This document shows positions 61,716 to 64,000 of a stretch of 64,000 bases of DNA, one piece after another; position 1 is the first letter of the stretch; each line of letters begins with the position of its first letter. The position numbers and the translations under genes were made by a program. The notes under the pieces are model-generated. The model searched no databases. It saw nothing but the letters and a program-made list of their open reading frames with translations, and was not told the DNA's origin. The stretch covers positions 2,542,499 to 2,606,498 of the forward strand of contig NZ_CP039456.1 in NCBI RefSeq assembly GCF_006974145.1, written 5' to 3'. Source of the DNA: Changchengzhania lutea (GTDB lineage: Bacteria; Bacteroidota; Bacteroidia; Flavobacteriales; Flavobacteriaceae).

Positions 61716-62522
61716 ATGAATAAGAAAAATAAAAATATAGATTTAGAGAATCCATTTCCCCCTTCGGGGGTTAGGGGGCGATTAACGGTAGTAGGAGCAG
61801 GTCCGGGCGATCCAGATCTCATAACACTTAAAGCTATTAGGGCTATAGAATCTGCTAACGTTATTTTATATGACGCTCTTATTAATGAGGAGTTACTTGC
61901 GTATGCGTCTTCCGAAACGGAATGTATTTTTGTGGGGAAACGTAAAGGCTGTTATGCATATCAACAAGATCAAATTAACGAACTTATTGTGGTTAAAGCC
62001 AAAGAAAAAGGACATGTGGTGCGCTTAAAAGGCGGCGATCCTTTTATTTTTGGCAGAGGCGCTGAAGAAATTGATTATGTTAGACAATTCGGACTGGAAA
62101 CGGCAGTGGTTCCTGGGATATCGTCGGCTATTGCAGTACCAGCATATCAAGGCATCCCTCTTACAAAACGTGGTGCTTCCGAAAGCTTTTGGGTGGTTAC
62201 AGCAACCACAAAAGAGCACAAGCTATCAAAGGATATTGTCTTGGCAGCACAATCCACTGCTACTGTTGTTATTTTAATGGGGATGCATAAGTTGGGTGAA
62301 ATCGTTCAGATTTTTTTAAAAGAAAATAAGCAAGATGAGCCTGTGGCCATTATTCAAAACGGAACGACACAGCATGAAAACGTGGGCATTGGTAACATAA
62401 GTACTATTCAAAACATTGTAAAAGAGAAAAATTTATCATCACCTGCAATAATTGTAATTGGTGAGGTTGTAAAAGAACGTGTAACTTTGTCATCAATGTA
62501 CCAAGAGCTCGCTAATAACTAA
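61716..62522 (+). CDS. cobA: Uroporphyrinogen-III C-methyltransferase
   Basis: 268 aa. LTVVGAGPGDPDLITLKAIR, LYDALINEELLAYA, VRLKGGDPFIFGRGAEEIDY and VPGISSAIAVPAYQGIPLTK RG are classic SUMT motifs; RL and GGDP bind SAM. Makes precorrin-2 for siroheme needed by the sulfite reductase upstream. The first ~22 residues (before LTVVGAG) are not family-like: residues 14-24 (PFPPSGVRGR) are coded by a copy of repeat family 2. Start ATG 61716. Overlaps the next start by TAATG. Confidence 0.95.
   Translation: MNKKNKNIDLENPFPPSGVRGRLTVVGAGPGDPDLITLKAIRAIESANVILYDALINEELLAYASSETECIFVGKRKGCYAYQQDQINELIVVKAKEKGHVVRLKGGDPFIFGRGAEEIDYVRQFGLETAVVPGISSAIAVPAYQGIPLTKRGASESFWVVTATTKEHKLSKDIVLAAQSTATVVILMGMHKLGEIVQIFLKENKQDEPVAIIQNGTTQHENVGIGNISTIQNIVKEKNLSSPAIIVIGEVVKERVTLSSMYQELANN
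61756..61782. repeat. Hairpin repeat family 2, copy 7, inside cobA
   Basis: TTTCCCCCTTCGGGGGTTAG then GGGGCGA is translated in frame as part of the CobA N-terminus. Confidence 0.65.
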
Positions 62523-63172
62523 TGAAAGTACAAGCTGTAAATATTAATGACTCGAAGAATGGTCACTCAACAATCGCATCTGTAAAGGAGCGAAATAATT
62601 TATACCCCATTTTTCTAAAGGCAAAAAACTTAAATGTTCTAATTGTCGGCGGTGGTTTTGTGGCTGAAGAAAAATTGACCTTTCTTTTAAAGTCTAGTCC
62701 AGATGCACACGTTACTATGGTGTCACCTATGTTTAGAGCAGATACCGTGGCATTAGCAAAAACAGGCTTTGTCACATTGGTTGAAGATGTTTATAAAAAA
62801 GACTATTTAAAAGGAAAGCATATCGTGGTGGCAACGACAGATATTCCTAATGTCAATATAAAAGTGTACGAACATTGCCGAAAAAGAAGTATTTTAGTTA
62901 ATGTTGCTGATAATCCGCCGTATTGCGATTTTTATATGGGTGGGATTGTTACCAAAGGGAATGTGAAAATAGCCATCTCAACAAATGGAAAATCACCAAC
63001 TACAGCAAAAAGGTTACGCCAATTTTTTGAAGAGGTGATTCCTGAAAATATAGACGATTTGGTTAAAAATTTGAATGTATTTAGAAAAACCATAAAAGGA
63101 GATTTCGAACAAAAAGTGGAAACACTTAACGAATTTACTAAGGGATTAATTGCAAAAAGAGAAGTTAAATGA
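62522..63172 (+). CDS. Siroheme synthase: precorrin-2 dehydrogenase/sirohydrochlorin ferrochelatase (CysG N-terminal/Met8 type)
   Basis: 216 aa. Rossmann motif LNVLIVGGGFVAEEKLTFLL, VATTDIPNVNIKVYEHC, ADNPPYCDFYMGGIVTKGNV and ISTNGKSPTTAKRLRQFFEE, as in CysG-N/Met8p. It converts precorrin-2 to sirohydrochlorin and inserts iron. ~25 extra N-terminal residues precede the usual start (NNLYPIFLKAKNLNVL). ATG overlaps the cobA stop; stop overlaps the next ATG (ATGA). Confidence 0.93.
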   Translation: MKVQAVNINDSKNGHSTIASVKERNNLYPIFLKAKNLNVLIVGGGFVAEEKLTFLLKSSPDAHVTMVSPMFRADTVALAKTGFVTLVEDVYKKDYLKGKHIVVATTDIPNVNIKVYEHCRKRSILVNVADNPPYCDFYMGGIVTKGNVKIAISTNGKSPTTAKRLRQFFEEVIPENIDDLVKNLNVFRKTIKGDFEQKVETLNEFTKGLIAKREVK

Positions 63173-64000
63173 TTAAAACAGATATACTTATAATTGGAGC
63201 GGGTCCAACAGGATTGTTCACCGTTTTTGAAGCAGGATTATTAAAATTGAAATGTCATTTAATTGATGCTTTGCCTCAACCAGGTGGACAATGCTCAGAA
63301 ATTTACCCTAAAAAGCCAATTTATGATATTCCAGGTTTTCCTGAAATATTAGCAGGAGATTTAACTAAAAATTTATTGGAACAAGGCAAGCAGTTCGAAC
63401 CTGGTTTTACGTTAGGCGAGCGCGCCGAAACCATAGAAAAGCAAGATGATGGATCTTTTATTGTAACAACGAATAAAGGCACAAAACATCAAGCACCTGT
63501 TGTTGCCATTGCAGGGGGATTAGGCTCTTTCGAGCCCAGAAAACCCGTCCTTGGAGGTATTGCTAATTATGAAGATAAGGGTGTCGAGTATTTTATTAAG
63601 GACCCAGAAGTCTACAGAAATAAAAAAGTAGTTATTTCTGGTGGAGGCGATTCTGCACTAGATTGGAGTATCTTTTTAGCCGATGTGGCTTCAGACGTCA
63701 CCCTCATCCACAGGAGGAATGAATTCAGAGGTGCTTTAGATTCTGTTGAGAAGGTGAGAGAACTCACATTGCTCAATAAAATAAACTTGATAACTCCAGC
63801 TGAGGTTACAGGACTGCATGGGAACGGTAAGATAGAATCGGTTACTATAACTAAAGATGGCGAAGAAACACCATTAGAAACCAATCATTTTATACCCTTA
63901 TTTGGCTTATCACCAAAATTAGGACCAATCGGAAATTGGGGTTTAGAGATTGTTAAAAATGCCATTAAAGTTGATAACACACAAAACTATCAAACCAATA
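63169..64000 (+). CDS. Thioredoxin reductase-like flavoprotein (ferredoxin/flavodoxin-NADP reductase type), 3' end outside window
   Basis: At least 277 aa to the window edge. FAD motif DILIIGAGPTGLFTVFEAGL at residues 5-24, DALPQPGGQCSEIYPKK, and NAD(P)H motif KVVISGGGDSALDWSIFLAD (~146-165). The CxxC redox motif of true thioredoxin reductases is absent, as in YumC-type ferredoxin-NADP reductases. Placed last in the sulfite reduction/siroheme operon by ATGA overlap, it likely delivers electrons to the sulfite reductase via ferredoxin. The gene continues beyond the window. Confidence 0.9.
   Translation, partial: MIKTDILIIGAGPTGLFTVFEAGLLKLKCHLIDALPQPGGQCSEIYPKKPIYDIPGFPEILAGDLTKNLLEQGKQFEPGFTLGERAETIEKQDDGSFIVTTNKGTKHQAPVVAIAGGLGSFEPRKPVLGGIANYEDKGVEYFIKDPEVYRNKKVVISGGGDSALDWSIFLADVASDVTLIHRRNEFRGALDSVEKVRELTLLNKINLITPAEVTGLHGNGKIESVTITKDGEETPLETNHFIPLFGLSPKLGPIGNWGLEIVKNAIKVDNTQNYQTN

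Noticed and set aside
1-64000. tRNA or rRNA genes
   Set aside because: No cloverleaf with GTTCGAxxC T-arm or rRNA core sequence was recognised by eye on either strand; a tRNAscan-SE run would settle it.

Overview
This window is AT-rich DNA from a member of the Bacteroidota, almost certainly family Flavobacteriaceae. The evidence is the promoter style (a -7 box TAnnTTTG, seen upstream of several genes), A-rich leaders instead of strong Shine-Dalgarno sites, the gene repertoire (an N-acyl-ornithine carbamoyltransferase arginine pathway, DUF2024, DUF2061, a HEPN-fused sulfite reductase, a MetX-ThrA fusion) and the dispersed palindromic intergenic repeats typical of flavobacteria. No rRNA, tRNA or CRISPR array was seen.

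Region 1 (1-14.7 kb) is an accessory island. It holds the end of an AraC-type regulator, a secreted DJ-1/PfpI-like protein, an IS91-type element (Y2 transposase plus a tyrosine recombinase that has lost its HxLRH box), and then a run of small cargo modules separated by long imperfect palindromes. These palindromes end in GTTAGGC or start with GCCTAAC and look like integron attC sites, with no integron integrase in view. Cargo includes a secreted MORN-like protein, a methyltransferase/XRE/membrane protein trio, remnants of IS21 and IS110 elements, a thioredoxin-like/secreted protein/DUF2024/Cys-rich MarR module with its own repeated palindromic operator, and a RelE/ParE-like toxin-antitoxin pair. 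The island ends in wreckage: a truncated integrase, a broken HNH endonuclease, a frameshifted and truncated cytosine-5 methyltransferase, and an rraA pseudogene.

Region 2 (14.7-23.1 kb) has the glyoxylate shunt (aceB, a 44-codon small ORF, aceA), divergent from a RamB/ScfR-like XRE regulator with TTCGCAAAAT-type repeats at its promoter. It then has an ECF sigma/membrane protein pair and metK behind a SAM-II-like riboswitch.

Region 3 (23.4-46.5 kb) is amino acid biosynthesis: ilvD-ilvB-ilvN-ilvC, gapN and an azurin lipoprotein, then a combined arginine/proline operon (GNAT, argG, argC, proC, argD, proA, proB, argF', argB, argE, argH), an outer membrane protein pseudogene, and convergent leuA-leuB. 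leuCD are not in the window.

Region 4 (46.6-64 kb) has a conserved helical-repeat protein, then a SAM-I riboswitch with terminator controlling metY, a MetX-aspartokinase-homoserine dehydrogenase fusion and a second PLP transsulfuration-type enzyme. Next comes an assimilatory sulfate reduction and siroheme cluster: an Rrf2 regulator, DUF2061, cysH, cysD, cysN, HEPN-fused sulfite reductase, cobA, siroheme synthase and a thioredoxin-reductase-like flavoprotein that runs off the window. Together, regions 2-4 route aspartate and sulfate to methionine, and methionine to SAM, with SAM-sensing RNAs placed at both metY and metK.
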